A stretch of 33,473 nucleotides of DNA from QHXM01 sp032160165 (GTDB lineage Bacteria > Acidobacteriota > Blastocatellia > Pyrinomonadales > Pyrinomonadaceae): contig JAVHWA010000045.1 in NCBI GenBank assembly GCA_032160165.1, positions 1 through 33,473 on the forward strand. The letters are read 5' to 3'. Position 1 is the stretch's first letter. Each line of letters opens with the position of its first letter. Shown piece by piece: positions 33,283 through 33,473 of the stretch. The position numbers and the translations under genes are program-made. The notes under the pieces are model-generated. The model was not told the DNA's origin. It made no database searches and saw only the letters and a program-made list of their open reading frames with translations.

Positions 33283-33324
33283 AGTAACCAGTAAATGGCT
33301 ATTGGTAAATCGTGAATGGGTAGA
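33283..33324. repeat. Heptamer array upstream of the membrane protein gene
   Basis: Six in-phase heptads (AGTAACC, AGTAAAT, GGCTATT, GGTAAAT, CGTGAAT, GGGTAGA) lie eight bases upstream of the membrane-protein ATG. They are degenerate and have no clear inverted partner. The remaining DNA to 33473 shows no supported gene. Confidence 0.6.
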
Positions 33325-33473
33325 GTGATTTCACCAGAGAGATTTAACCACAGAGTTAAGCATGCGCCGGTGCGCACCACCGGACATGAAAAGCTGATCT
33401 TTGACATAGTAAGCTAACGTTCAGCCAACACGGAATGGAGATCGGAAGTGATTGGTGCCGGTGACTGCTCGCC

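Noticed and set aside
33438..33449. Ten bases AGATCGGAAG matching the beginning of a common sequencing adapter
   Set aside because: The match ends after ten bases and continues as ordinary sequence, so chance is likelier than adapter contamination.
33448..33473. Possible start of a gene running off the right edge (GTG after GGAG, reading M-I-G-A-G-D-C-S)
   Set aside because: Only eight codons are visible, another GTG frame is also open, and the upstream TTGACA lacks a convincing -10 partner.

Overview
This window looks like the chromosome of a Gram-negative, free-living, moderately GC-rich bacterium. I infer an Acidobacteriota-type soil organism, possibly Blastocatellia. The basis is gene content (secreted M16, M28, M49 and S41 peptidases, a PafA-type alkaline phosphatase, a TPM-TPR protein) and very repeat-rich intergenic DNA. 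No rRNA, canonical tRNA, CRISPR array, phage or plasmid module was seen, so taxonomy is inference only.

Layout. 209-1393 (minus): an orotate phosphoribosyltransferase-like enzyme and a Nudix hydrolase. 1612-2643 (plus): an unrecognised four-cysteine protein with a duplicated C-terminal motif. 2722-6343 (minus): a secreted S41 peptidase with TPRs, then a GNAT acetyltransferase and an EamA transporter. 6672-13730 (plus): a complete phosphate-starvation locus pstS-pstC-pstA-pstB-phoU-phoB-phoR. 13866-18575 (minus): EttA and a large secreted M16 peptidase. 19140-24114 (plus): a secreted M28 peptidase, an M49-like peptidase and a protein with a histone-H1-like tail. 24284-24439 (minus): a 51-residue metallothionein-like protein. 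24597-27198 (plus): a FAD oxidoreductase, a secreted unknown whose start region appears frameshifted, and a REP-associated (Y1) transposase. 27348-33274 (minus): a TPM-TPR protein, a PafA-like alkaline phosphatase and a multi-pass membrane protein.

The clearest functional unit is phosphate acquisition. PstSCAB imports phosphate, PhoU and PhoR/PhoB sense and regulate, and the PafA-like enzyme about 16 kb downstream could release phosphate outside the cytoplasm.

The most unusual content is between the genes. At about nine intergenic loci I find arrays with a strict 7-nt period whose unit sequence differs at every locus. Many are paired with an inverted array, so the transcript would fold into a long hairpin. 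They sit at four consecutive junctions of the pst-pho operon (pstA/pstB, pstB/phoU, phoU/phoB, phoB/phoR). A second repeat class consists of two-hairpin REP units with a fixed 12-nt spacer. These bracket the transposase gene, recur about 22 kb away, and have a second family with the same geometry but different sequence at 18774-18989.
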